Shown in pieces: positions 1-7,579 of a DNA stretch of 64,000 nt. This DNA comes from an uncultured Oscillospiraceae bacterium (GTDB lineage: Bacteria; Bacillota; Clostridia; Oscillospirales; Oscillospiraceae). The stretch's first letter is position 1; each line of letters begins with the position of its first letter. The position numbers were made by a program, and so were the translations under genes. The notes beneath the pieces are model-generated. The model was given only the letters and a program-made list of their open reading frames with translations. It had not been told where the DNA came from and made no database searches. Location: assembly GCA_944385535.1 (NCBI GenBank), contig CALWXR010000002.1, positions 39,657 through 103,656 of the forward strand. Direction: 5' to 3'.

Positions 1-278
1 TGGATGAGCACACCGCCGCCCTGGATCCGGCTACCGCGGAAAAGGTGCTGGATTTGACAAAACAAATCGTGGCGGAGAATCAGATCACCTGCCTGATGAT
101 TACCCACAACATCCCCTCCGCCCTGAGCTTAGGGAATCGAACCGTTATGATGAAGGACGGAAAGATTGTTCTGGAGATTGCCGGAGAAGAGCGGGCGGCC
201 ATGACCACGGAAAAGCTTCTGCAGGCCTTCCACCAGCAGGGCATCAGCAACGACCGGATCCTGTTCAGCGCCGATTGA
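1..278 (+). CDS. ABC transporter ATP-binding protein, C-terminal fragment
   Basis: This is the 3' end of an ATPase gene cut by the window edge; the reading frame starts at base 3. The first residues are DEHTAALDP, the Walker B and D-loop region, and the H-loop histidine follows in MITHN. The wording DEHTAALDP is typical of the COG1101-type ATPases that pair with TrpX/BMP-like binding proteins and a membrane permease, an attribution from family knowledge. The partners would lie upstream outside the window. It is followed by a hairpin terminator at 308-332. Confidence 0.85.
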   Translation, partial: DEHTAALDPATAEKVLDLTKQIVAENQITCLMITHNIPSALSLGNRTVMMKDGKIVLEIAGEERAAMTTEKLLQAFHQQGISNDRILFSAD

Positions 279-307
279 CGCTACTAATTATTATAGGAAA
301 AACATAG

Positions 308-332
308 ACCGCGCCTCCTTACGAGGCGCGGT
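308..332. terminator. Convergent hairpin terminator
   Basis: A near-perfect stem CCGCGCCTC / GAGGCGCGG with a 5-base loop lies between the ABC ATPase (plus) and rqcH (minus). T-rich sequence follows on the plus side and an A-rich stretch precedes it, so it could end transcripts from both sides. Confidence 0.75.
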
Positions 333-336
333 TTGC

Positions 337-2094
337 TTATTCGTTTCCATCCTCCGGGGCGGCGTTCAAGGCGTCCACCACGATGTGGGCATAGGGATTG
401 GCGATCACCGTTTTATAGGTGTGGTAGATCACCATGCCCGGCTTGCCGTTGGGGATCTTCTTCACCTGTTTTACCGGCGTTACATCCACGGCGATGTTCT
501 GACCGCCGACGGATTCGGAGTAGTAGGCCGCCAGCTGGGCCGCCTGGGTGATGGTATTGTCCGGGGGCGTGGTTCCGCCGCAGGAGATGATTACGTGGGA
601 ACCGTGAACCTTGCTGGCATGGCACCAAAGGTCATCCTTTCGGGCTAGGCGGAAGGTCAGCTCCTCGTTCTGCCGGTTGTTCCGGCCTACGTAGATGGGA
701 TAGCCGTCGGTGCTCTCAAAGCGCATGGGGGGCAGCTTGCCCTGCTTCATCCGCTTTTTCCCGGACTCCGGCCGGAGATAGCCTTCCTCCTGAAGCTCCC
801 GGCGGATCTCCTCCAGTTCCGCCTCGCTCTGGGCCCGGTTCAGTTCCTCCAGTACGCTTTTCAGGTAATCCAATTCGCTGGTTCCCAACGCAATCTGTTT
901 TTTCAGTTCCTTTTCGGCATTTTTCATCCGGGCGTAGTCTTTGTAGTATTTCGCCGCGTTCTGCTGGGGAGACAGCACCGGGGAAATGGGGATCTCCACA
1001 GGCGTCATATTTTCATCGTAAAAGTCCTCGCAGGTGACCGAAGTCTGTCCCTTGACAATCCGGTGGAGGTTGGCGGTGAGAATATCTCCCAGCTGCCGAA
1101 GCCGCTCCCGGTCATAGGTAGCTTCCAGCTCCTTTTCCTGAATGGCCAGCTTTCTGGTCAGGCGGGTGCACAGGTTCTGCACCGTTTTTCGAAGGTGCTG
1201 CCCCTTTTGCCGCATAACGTCCCGCCGGTCCCGGAGGGTATAGTACATGTCCAGCAGGGCGGCAAAGGACTCCGCCTGCTGGCAGGAACTGTATTGCCGG
1301 ATGGGGCAGAAGGCGAACTGCTTGGGACTTCCGTCCCCCAGGGCATAGTAGTATGGGGCCGGATGGGCCGTATGCTCCCGGAAAAACAGCTCCAGCTTTT
1401 CCGCCGCCCCGGAAATCTCCAGCCCGCTCACCCGGGCGTCGGTGTCTCCGGCGGCGAACAGCGACGCTTCCCGGCACACCAGGGGAGACAGTCCTCCCAG
1501 CGCGTCCATCAGCCGGTCCGCCAGCACATCCGCCCCCGGGGCGGTGAGCAGGGCCCTGTAGTCCACATGGCCGCTCTTGGGATCCTGCTTTTCCACCGGC
1601 CCGGGGGGCTGGTACAGAAGTCCCGGCAGGGCGGGCCGGCGGGCGCTTTCGTCCAGGCCGATCCGCCGCAGGCAGTCCAGGATCCGTCCCTCCGGGGATA
1701 ATAAATAAACGTTGCAGGTTCTGCCCATCAGCTCCACCATCAGCGTCTTTTCCACAGGAAAGCCCATTTCGTCGGTGCCCTCAAAGGTGAAGGCGGCGGC
1801 CCGCTCCATGGGGGGCTGGGCAATCCGGGCCAGCCTGGCGCCCAGAAGATGCTTGCGCATCAGCATGCAGAACATAGGCGGCTCCGCCGGATTTTCCGGG
1901 GAGGCGGAAGTCAGATGCAGCCGGGGGCTGGTGGGATTGGCGGCAATGAGCAGCTTCTCCCGGCCTTCCCGACAGCGAAGATGAAGCAGGATCGTATCCC
2001 GGCTGGGCTGGTGAATTTTCTCCACCCGGGCGCCCATACAGCGCCGCTCCACCTCGCCGAGAACCGCGCCTAAGAATATCGCGTCAAATGCCAT
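337..2094 (-). CDS. rqcH: RqcH/NFACT-family ribosome quality control protein
   Basis: The 585-residue product has the layout of the NFACT family (Rqc2/RqcH; older name fibronectin-binding protein A). The N-terminal NFACT-N part includes ALPGLLYQPP near residue 155. A charged central coiled-coil region follows (about 290-430), and the C-terminal NFACT-R domain carries DLWCHASKVHGSHVII from about residue 488. In Bacillus, RqcH binds obstructed 50S subunits and recruits tRNA-Ala to add alanine tails to stalled chains. The length is normal for the family. It lies just downstream of mrnC on the same strand. The start at 2094 gives the expected MAFDAIFL opening. Confidence 0.93.
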   Translation of the reverse strand: MAFDAIFLGAVLGEVERRCMGARVEKIHQPSRDTILLHLRCREGREKLLIAANPTSPRLHLTSASPENPAEPPMFCMLMRKHLLGARLARIAQPPMERAAAFTFEGTDEMGFPVEKTLMVELMGRTCNVYLLSPEGRILDCLRRIGLDESARRPALPGLLYQPPGPVEKQDPKSGHVDYRALLTAPGADVLADRLMDALGGLSPLVCREASLFAAGDTDARVSGLEISGAAEKLELFFREHTAHPAPYYYALGDGSPKQFAFCPIRQYSSCQQAESFAALLDMYYTLRDRRDVMRQKGQHLRKTVQNLCTRLTRKLAIQEKELEATYDRERLRQLGDILTANLHRIVKGQTSVTCEDFYDENMTPVEIPISPVLSPQQNAAKYYKDYARMKNAEKELKKQIALGTSELDYLKSVLEELNRAQSEAELEEIRRELQEEGYLRPESGKKRMKQGKLPPMRFESTDGYPIYVGRNNRQNEELTFRLARKDDLWCHASKVHGSHVIISCGGTTPPDNTITQAAQLAAYYSESVGGQNIAVDVTPVKQVKKIPNGKPGMVIYHTYKTVIANPYAHIVVDALNAAPEDGNE

Positions 2095-2115
2095 AATGCC
2101 TCCTAATCCTGTCCG

Positions 2116-2523
2116 TCAAGCTTCGGACTGTGTAAGTATATGAAACAGCTGATTCAGCCGCTGGGTATTCCCGGAAAGATACAGCGCCCCGAACAAAGCC
2201 TCCAGCCCTGTGGCCTTGGCGTATTCCGCGGGGGTGGCGGATTTGGGCACCGCGTGGACGTGGGCGTTTTTCCCCCGGCGGTAATAGGCCCGTTCCTCTT
2301 CCGTCAGCAGGGGCAGCAGCTTGTCGGCAAACCTGGCCTGGGTGGATGCCTTCACCATGGATATGGTGTCCCGGTGGAGCTGGGCCACGGTTTTCTCCCC
2401 CTGGGCGCACAGGTAGGCCCGGCAAAGGATCTCATAGACGCAGTCTCCCATATGGGCCAGGCCCAGATTGGAAATGGCGTCGATCTGGGCTTTGGTCATG
2501 TTCATTTCAAAATAGTTTTCCAT
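2116..2523 (-). CDS. mrnC: Mini-ribonuclease 3
   Basis: The 135-residue protein matches Mini-III RNase, a dimeric RNase III catalytic domain without the dsRNA-binding domain. The opening LGLAHMGDCVYEILCRAYL is the conserved helix with the metal-binding Asp. In Bacillus subtilis the enzyme matures 23S rRNA. Family members normally sit near cysS; here the gene lies between a Gx-type transporter gene (22-bp overlap with its 3' end) and rqcH. This suggests one transcript with rqcH. Confidence 0.93.
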   Translation of the reverse strand: MENYFEMNMTKAQIDAISNLGLAHMGDCVYEILCRAYLCAQGEKTVAQLHRDTISMVKASTQARFADKLLPLLTEEERAYYRRGKNAHVHAVPKSATPAEYAKATGLEALFGALYLSGNTQRLNQLFHILTQSEA

Positions 2524-3008
2524 AATTTCCCCCGATCAACCAGGAATTGGGCGCAAAGCCCGGTAAACAATCCGGTGAAGATGCTGATAACCCCCATCAC
2601 CGGCAGATAAACGATCAGCTCCGGGGTGCCGGTGAGCAAAATCGCGACCACCATCTGCCCCACACTGTGGGCCAGGGCGCCGAACACGCCCGCCACCCAA
2701 AGCTGCCTTTTCTTTAATATCCTTTTCAAAGCGATGGTCACGGCAATGGCGCAGACACCGCCCCCGGCAGAGTAAAAAACAGTGCTGAAATTCCCGGCGA
2801 ACACCGCCCCCAGAAAGATCCGTGCGAACAGCACCGCCGCCCCCTCCCGGCTTCCCAGGGTGAACACGGTGAACACGGTGACAATGTTGGCAAGCCCCAG
2901 CTTCACCCCGGGAATGGGCACCACCGCCGGGATCTGAGCCTCCACCATAAAAATCGTCAGGGCAATGGCGGTGAGCAATGCCAGAGACGTAAGCTTTTTG
3001 GTTTTCAT
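2502..3008 (-). CDS. Gx transporter family membrane protein
   Basis: This is a hydrophobic protein of about 168 residues with five or six membrane segments. It shows the signature PIPGVKLGLANIVTVF and a GNFSTVFYS-like loop of the Gx transporter family (also annotated heptaprenyl diphosphate synthase component I). These proteins resemble ECF-type substrate-binding units; the substrate here is unknown. I placed the start at MKTKKLTSLALL (3008), after an AGGAAC stretch, rather than at an upstream ATG at 3038. The 3' end overlaps mrnC by 22 bp, so the two are probably co-transcribed. Confidence 0.85.
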   Translation of the reverse strand: MKTKKLTSLALLTAIALTIFMVEAQIPAVVPIPGVKLGLANIVTVFTVFTLGSREGAAVLFARIFLGAVFAGNFSTVFYSAGGGVCAIAVTIALKRILKKRQLWVAGVFGALAHSVGQMVVAILLTGTPELIVYLPVMGVISIFTGLFTGLCAQFLVDRGKLWKTILK

Positions 3009-3259
3009 GTTCCTCCCGCCTTTTTTGATATCATCCAATAGAATACCAGATTTTTAGCCGGTTGTAAAGGATTTGGGGCAACCGGAACCGGGGAAAACGG
3101 GGGGATCTTCCCGGCGATGCTTCCCGGATTCTTTTTCTTTTTCACTTCCGGTATGGTATGGTTACTGCGGGTGGGGACGGAGAACGTCTCCTGCCGGAAA
3201 AGTTTCCTCTTCCCATTTGCCCGGTTATCCGTTATGATAACGGGAAAGGAGGGAATCGC

Positions 3260-3772
3260 ATGGACGATCGGTATTTTATGGAGCAGGCGCTGGCTCTGGC
3301 CCGGGAGGCGTTCGCGGACGGAGAGGTGCCGGTGGGGTGCGTCATTGTCCGAAACGGCGAGATCGTAGGCCGGGGCCGGAACCGGCGGGAAAAGGACAAG
3401 TCCGCTCTGGCCCACGCGGAGCTGGAGGCCATTGAGGAAAGCTGCCGCCGTCTTGGAGGCTGGCGGCTGTGGGAATGCACCCTGTACGTGACCTTAGAGC
3501 CCTGCCCCATGTGCGCGGGCGCCATTGTCAACGCCCGGATCCCCCGGGTGGTTTACGGGGCGTCTGATAAAAAATGCGGGGCGGTGGATTCGGTATGCAG
3601 CCTGTTTTCCATGAACTTCAACCATCACCCGGTGGTGGAACGGGGCCTGCTGGCGGAAGAATGCGGGGCCCTGCTGACAGAGTTTTTTCAAAAGCTGCGG
3701 CTGGAGCTGCGGGACAGGCCCAAGTGGAGGCCCAAGCAGAGACAAGCACCCCCGGATCCCGCCGGAGGGTGA
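3260..3772 (+). CDS. tadA: tRNA adenosine(34) deaminase
   Basis: TadA converts A34 to inosine in tRNA-Arg(ACG). The 170-residue product has the zinc deaminase motifs: HAE at residues 52-54, with the catalytic Glu, and PCPMC at 81-85, with the two zinc Cys. VVYGASDKKCGA and FFQKLR, typical of TadA, follow. An in-frame upstream extension exists to 3158, but the ATG at 3260 gives the normal MDDRYFMEQALALA opening and has GGAGGG just upstream. Convergent partners are absent; spoIIP follows 38 bp downstream on the same strand. Confidence 0.96.
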   Translation: MDDRYFMEQALALAREAFADGEVPVGCVIVRNGEIVGRGRNRREKDKSALAHAELEAIEESCRRLGGWRLWECTLYVTLEPCPMCAGAIVNARIPRVVYGASDKKCGAVDSVCSLFSMNFNHHPVVERGLLAEECGALLTEFFQKLRLELRDRPKWRPKQRQAPPDPAGG

Positions 3773-3810
3773 AAGGAAGATCCTTTCGATTTTACCAAAG
3801 GGGGCGGCTT

Positions 3811-4824
3811 ATGCAGGAACAATCCAGAGCCCGCCGGGTAGGCGCGGCGGCCATTCTCTGCGCCCTTGTGCTGCGGCTGTTCGCCTCCGGGCTGCCTGAA
3901 AAGCTGTGCGCCTGGCTGACAGAGCCGGAGACCTTCGCTTTTCTGACATATTTGGAAACCGGACGAACTGTCCGGTTTTCCCCATCTATAGAGGCCTATT
4001 CCCCGGATTTCATGGAATCTCCCCCGCCGGCGACGGAAACCCCGGCCCAAAGCGCCCTTCCCTGCTTTTCCGATGAAAGCCTGGTGGATGTGTACTATGC
4101 CTGCTCCAAGGAGCCGGACATTGGTTCCCTGCTGGAAAAAAATCTTTCCTGGGACTTGACGGAAGGGGGGCCTGCCGTGCTGATCCTCCACACCCACACT
4201 ACGGAAAGCTATACAAAGCAGGATGAGGACTACCAGGAAACCTCCGACTACCGCACCCTGGATGAAGGGTACAACATGCTTTCCATCGGACGGCGGGTGC
4301 TGGAAAACCTGGCTCAGGCGGGGATCACCGCCATTCATGACACGGCTTTTCACGATTATCCGTCCTATAATGGTTCTTATGTAGACGCCCGAGAATCCAT
4401 CCGGGCCTATTTGGAGGAATACCCCACCATCCGGCTGGTGCTGGATCTGCACCGGGACGCCTCGGAGGGGGCAAACGGCCAGCTTCGCACGGAGGCCATC
4501 GTGGACGGCAAAACCTCCGCCCAGCTGATGCTGGTGGTGGGCACCAATTACGAGGGCTATGAAGAAAATTTATCCCTGGCCCTGAAGCTTCACGCCCAGC
4601 TGGAAACCCAGGCCCCGGGCATCACCCGGCCCCTGCAGCTGCGAAGCCAGCGGTTTAACCATGACCTAAGCGCCGGAGGGCTGCTGGTGGAGGTGGGCGG
4701 CGCGGGAAACACCCACGCGGAAGCCCTGCTGGCGGCGGATCAGCTGGCCGGCGCCATCATCGCCCTGGCAAAGGGAACCGAAGCCCCGGCGGAAGAATCC
4801 TCTACAGAAAGTTCCACCACATAA
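3811..4824 (+). CDS. spoIIP: Stage II sporulation protein P
   Basis: SpoIIP is a membrane-anchored amidase/endopeptidase that with SpoIID and SpoIIM degrades septal peptidoglycan during forespore engulfment. The 337-residue protein has one N-terminal membrane segment (about 10-27) and a Pro/Thr-rich linker. The amidase domain opens with HTHTTESYT at 127-135 and contains a DLHRDAS zinc-ligand motif and a C-terminal VEVGGAGNT motif. The start at 3811 has a GGGGGCGG ribosome site. The last 23 bp overlap, tail to tail, with the convergent DUF4363 gene. Confidence 0.94.
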   Translation: MQEQSRARRVGAAAILCALVLRLFASGLPEKLCAWLTEPETFAFLTYLETGRTVRFSPSIEAYSPDFMESPPPATETPAQSALPCFSDESLVDVYYACSKEPDIGSLLEKNLSWDLTEGGPAVLILHTHTTESYTKQDEDYQETSDYRTLDEGYNMLSIGRRVLENLAQAGITAIHDTAFHDYPSYNGSYVDARESIRAYLEEYPTIRLVLDLHRDASEGANGQLRTEAIVDGKTSAQLMLVVGTNYEGYEENLSLALKLHAQLETQAPGITRPLQLRSQRFNHDLSAGGLLVEVGGAGNTHAEALLAADQLAGAIIALAKGTEAPAEESSTESSTT

Positions 4825-5182
4825 GCCCGTGGGCCTGGCCCATGGCCTCCACCTTCCGGGACAGCTCCCGGCACCCGGCGGCAAATTCCCCGGACAGCCG
4901 AAGCTGCGCCCATACCTCCAATCTGGAAAACAAAGCGTCGATCTCTTCCATAGGGTTGTGGTCGGCAAAGCAGGCGGCAACCTGGCGGCAGCCGTCCCAG
5001 CCTTCCCAGGCCGCGTTCAAAGCCGCCGCCCCGCCTTCCCAATCCCCGGCCAGCGCCAGTTCCGCGGCATTGTCCAACTCCCGGGCAATGGGCCTTTGGC
5101 ACCGGTCCATATACCATCCGGCGGCCAGGCTCAGGATCAGCAGGAGCAGAAGCAGGGCAAGCCCGATCCAGCTTCGTTTCAT
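4802..5182 (-). CDS. DUF4363 family membrane-anchored protein
   Basis: The 126-residue protein has a single N-terminal membrane anchor (IGLALLLLLLILSLAAGWYM) and a helical outer domain of the DUF4363 type. Function is unknown. In spore formers this family regularly follows a DUF421 gene, and here the two overlap by 4 bp (ATGA), so translational coupling is likely. I chose the ATG at 5182 because it gives the Lys/Arg-then-membrane-helix opening; an upstream frame extension lacks this. The 3' end runs 23 bp into the spoIIP 3' end on the other strand. Confidence 0.8.
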   Translation of the reverse strand: MKRSWIGLALLLLLLILSLAAGWYMDRCQRPIARELDNAAELALAGDWEGGAAALNAAWEGWDGCRQVAACFADHNPMEEIDALFSRLEVWAQLRLSGEFAAGCRELSRKVEAMGQAHGLMWWNFL

Positions 5183-5856
5183 GACCGCCCCTCCTTTCCC
5201 AGCCAAACCACCTTCCCCGCCTGGTCCACGGTCAGCAGCAGGGTGTCGGGCAGCGTGGCGCTCTGGCTTTCCAGGGTCTTTTGAAGCCAACGCTCATCCT
5301 TCCCCGCTTTTTTCAGATTGTCCCGGGAAAGGTAGCCGTCCTCCACAATGGTCACTGGCAGCAGCTGATCCTTCACCTGGATCCCCGCCTCCCGGGCGCT
5401 GGCAGGCCGGTATTTGGGGAAGGGAAACACGGACAGGTTTCCGTCGGTCTCCAAAATGGCATATTGCACCGTGCGGATGTCCAGCACGTCCTTCTCCCGC
5501 AGATGGCCCGTCAGCTCGTCCAGAGTCACCCGGGTCCGGCGGAGATTCTCCTGGAGCAAACGGCCGTTTTCAATCAGGATCACCGGCTTGCCGCACAGGA
5601 ACTTCCGCATCGGCACGCTGAACATAATCAGCCCGGACAGCACCAGCTCCGTACCCAGCACCGTGAGAATGGGCACCAGGCCGGAATATAGGGGAATGGC
5701 CCCGTCCTGCATGGGGATGGAGGCCAGGTTGGCCAGCAGCATGGTCACCACAAACTCCGTAGGCTCCATTTCCCCGATCTGCCGCTTGCCCATCAGCCGG
5801 ACGCAGAAGATCAGCACCAGATACAGCACAATGGTACGCCCGTAAGACAAAATCAA
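5179..5856 (-). CDS. DUF421 (YetF-like) membrane protein
   Basis: The 225-residue protein has three membrane helices at the N-terminus, with the family signature VRLMGKRQIGEMEPTEFVVTM. They are followed by two alpha/beta YetF-type soluble units that include GKPVILIENGRL. B. subtilis relatives are YetF, YdfR and YrbG; some affect spore germination or stress, but the biochemistry is not established. It is the first gene of a pair with the DUF4363 gene. Confidence 0.88.
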   Translation of the reverse strand: MILSYGRTIVLYLVLIFCVRLMGKRQIGEMEPTEFVVTMLLANLASIPMQDGAIPLYSGLVPILTVLGTELVLSGLIMFSVPMRKFLCGKPVILIENGRLLQENLRRTRVTLDELTGHLREKDVLDIRTVQYAILETDGNLSVFPFPKYRPASAREAGIQVKDQLLPVTIVEDGYLSRDNLKKAGKDERWLQKTLESQSATLPDTLLLTVDQAGKVVWLGKEGRS

Positions 5857-5918
5857 AACCCGTCACCTCTTGGTTAGTGTTCCAAAAAGGCGGCGGGTTT
5901 ATGCATGGGTATGGACGC

Positions 5919-6182
5919 TTACATCAGGCTCAGGGAAAAGCCCAGGATCTGGGCCAGAACGGCATAGCCGGTGAGGCAGACGCACTTTTCCCCGTCTCCC
6001 CCGACGAACCGGGCGGCAAGAAACCATATGGCTGTCAGACTCCAAAGACAGCCCGGCACCACCAACGATCCGGCGGAGAAGAGCCCATGTATGAGCAGCA
6101 CTGCCCCAAACACGGCGCAGGAGAGAACAAAGGCCAAACTCACCCCGGCCTTCCTTTTGACCGCTTCCAACAGATTGTTCAT
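5919..6182 (-). CDS. Small hypothetical membrane protein
   Basis: The 87-residue product has an amphipathic start (MNNLLEAVKRKAG) and about three hydrophobic stretches, so it is probably a small integral membrane protein. An AAGGGGGT ribosome site is placed well for the ATG at 6182. I recognise no family. It stands alone between the DUF421 gene and the CooT locus, and its role is unknown. Confidence 0.6.
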   Translation of the reverse strand: MNNLLEAVKRKAGVSLAFVLSCAVFGAVLLIHGLFSAGSLVVPGCLWSLTAIWFLAARFVGGDGEKCVCLTGYAVLAQILGFSLSLM

Positions 6183-6309
6183 ATGGTGTTACCCCCTTTT
6201 GCAAGCATATGTCTTTCTTCTTTTATTATGCCCCAGGGGGGTCCCCCCCTCTACCCGGATTCTGTAACGAACAGGAAAAATTTCTGTAAAGGAGGATCCA
6301 GGCAAAGAA

Positions 6310-6337
6310 AAGCGCCCGGCAGGTCTGCCAGGCGCTT
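6310..6337 (-). terminator. Rho-independent terminator after cooT
   Basis: The stem AAGCGCCTGGCAG / CTGCCGGGCGCTT on the minus strand is followed by TTCTTT, just after the cooT stop codon. Confidence 0.8.
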
Positions 6338-6343
6338 GCTTTG

Positions 6344-6541
6344 TCACATGGGTGCGGCTTCTTTTACAACGGCCACTCCGTCCACCAGGTTTGCCATTTC
6401 CAGAGTGCCCTCAATGGCCATCTGGCGCTCCATCAGGTCGGTGAGGATCACGCAGCCGTCCCGGCATTCGATCTTCATCACATTGCGCATCATCACCGTC
6501 TCCGGGGTCAGGGTGTTTTTATAAACGGTAGAAAGGCACAT
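6344..6541 (-). CDS. CooT-family nickel-binding protein
   Basis: The 65-residue protein begins MCLSTVY and matches the CooT family, small dimeric proteins whose N-terminal Cys2 binds Ni(II) in the Rhodospirillum carbon monoxide dehydrogenase system. A CLS start and a short beta-rich body are all that can be seen. It lies 11 bp downstream of a His-rich protein gene and ends at a terminator, so both should be on one transcript from the promoter at 7010-7038. The context points to nickel or cobalt handling. Confidence 0.8.
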   Translation of the reverse strand: MCLSTVYKNTLTPETVMMRNVMKIECRDGCVILTDLMERQMAIEGTLEMANLVDGVAVVKEAAPM

Positions 6542-6552
6542 AACAATTCTCC

Positions 6553-6981
6553 TTACTTCACATCCAGGCTGCTGAGCACCACGCTCAGGCGCATATTGCC
6601 TTTTTCAAAATCGGACACGGCGGCCATGACCTGCTCGTAGGCGGTGTGGCTGCCGGCCTTGTCCAGCTGGGCCGCCAGATCCGCCAGCTCCTTGGCGTGG
6701 GCGGCGTTGTGGCCCACCATGTACTTCATCAGGGCCACCAGCTCCTCCATGGGGGTGTGCTCGCAGCCGCTTTCGCAGGAGCCGCAGTTATGGGCGCAGC
6801 CGTGGTCATGGGTATGGGCCTGGCCCTCTTCGTGAAGGTGGTCATGGTCGTGAGGATGGTTGTGGTCATGGCTGTGGGTGTGGCTGTGCTCGTGGGTGTG
6901 GGCAGCGCCGTTGTGTGTGTGTTCGTGGGTATGGGAATGGACGTGGGCGCCGCCGGAAACATGGTCGTGGTCGATATGCAT
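6553..6981 (-). CDS. Histidine-rich metal-binding protein
   Basis: The 142-residue protein carries about 26 His in its first 75 residues, in HxHxH runs, then a Cys-rich patch (CAHNCGSCESGC). A roughly 65-residue helical domain follows (MEELVALMKYMVGHNAAHAKELADLAAQL). The His part looks like a nickel/cobalt/zinc store or chaperone; the metal is an inference. The start at 6981 has GGAGGAGC upstream; a longer open frame upstream would run through the promoter and was discarded. It is co-directional with cooT and divergent from the CsoR-type regulator. Confidence 0.8.
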   Translation of the reverse strand: MHIDHDHVSGGAHVHSHTHEHTHNGAAHTHEHSHTHSHDHNHPHDHDHLHEEGQAHTHDHGCAHNCGSCESGCEHTPMEELVALMKYMVGHNAAHAKELADLAAQLDKAGSHTAYEQVMAAVSDFEKGNMRLSVVLSSLDVK

Positions 6982-7009
6982 AAATGCTCCTCCTTGGGAT
7001 TTTTCTTCT

Positions 7010-7103
7010 ATTATAGCCATGAAAACATGCCCTGTCAAAACATTTATTTTCGGGGAAATATCCCCCGGCGGGGCTTGCGGAACGGCTAAAAAGGCGGTAT
7101 AAT
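7010..7103. promoter_or_regulatory. Divergent promoters and CsoR-type operator candidate
   Basis: On the minus strand a consensus promoter, TTGACA (7033-7038), 17 bp, TATAAT (7010-7015), drives the His-rich/cooT pair. On the plus strand TTGCGG (7075-7080), 17 bp, TATAAT (7098-7103) drives the regulator gene. Between the two -35 boxes lies the palindrome CGGGGAAATATCCCCCG (7051-7067). G/C-tract inverted repeats of this kind are the operators of CsoR/RcnR proteins, so autoregulated, metal-released repression of both transcripts is likely. Confidence 0.75.
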
Positions 7104-7146
7104 ACCAAAATAAGATTTTTGACTGACAAAGAAAGCAGGTGAGCCA

Positions 7147-7500
7147 ATGGAAGCCCATCACGACGATTCCCATCCCCATGAGCATGACGCCCAGCATGCC
7201 TATTACCACGCCCATGGGATCCCCCATTCCCATGGTCACGTCCATGAGAACCAAAAGGCGGTGATCAACCGGCTGTCCCGGGCCATTGGCCATTTGGAAA
7301 AGGTCAGACGCATGGTGGAGGAGGGCTGCGACTGTTCCGAAGTCCTGATCCAGCTGGCGGCGGTTCGTTCCGCTTTGGACAACACCGGCAAGGTGATTTT
7401 AAAAGACCACATGCGCCACTGCATGGTAGACGCGGTAGCCGCCGGAGACGAAGGGGCCATCGACGATCTGTGCCAGGCTATTGATAAGTTTATGAAGTAA
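7147..7500 (+). CDS. CsoR/RcnR-family metal-sensing repressor with His-rich N-terminus
   Basis: The 117-residue protein has a C-terminal DUF156 (CsoR/RcnR) four-helix-bundle domain from about residue 35. The metal ligands of the Cu(I) sensor CsoR are present: C63, H88 and C92. H91 is also present; it sits where RcnR uses a His. The first 33 residues add 12 His, which is not usual for CsoR and favours Ni/Co/Zn sensing as in RcnR-type proteins. The gene is divergent from the His-rich/cooT pair with a candidate operator between. Which metal it senses cannot be told from sequence. Confidence 0.88.
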   Translation: MEAHHDDSHPHEHDAQHAYYHAHGIPHSHGHVHENQKAVINRLSRAIGHLEKVRRMVEEGCDCSEVLIQLAAVRSALDNTGKVILKDHMRHCMVDAVAAGDEGAIDDLCQAIDKFMK

Positions 7501-7579
7501 CCCCAATTGGAACGGCCGGGGCGGAAGCGGGCCGTAGCATCCCTTGGGAATAAAATAGGAAACGGAAGGAAACGAAGGT

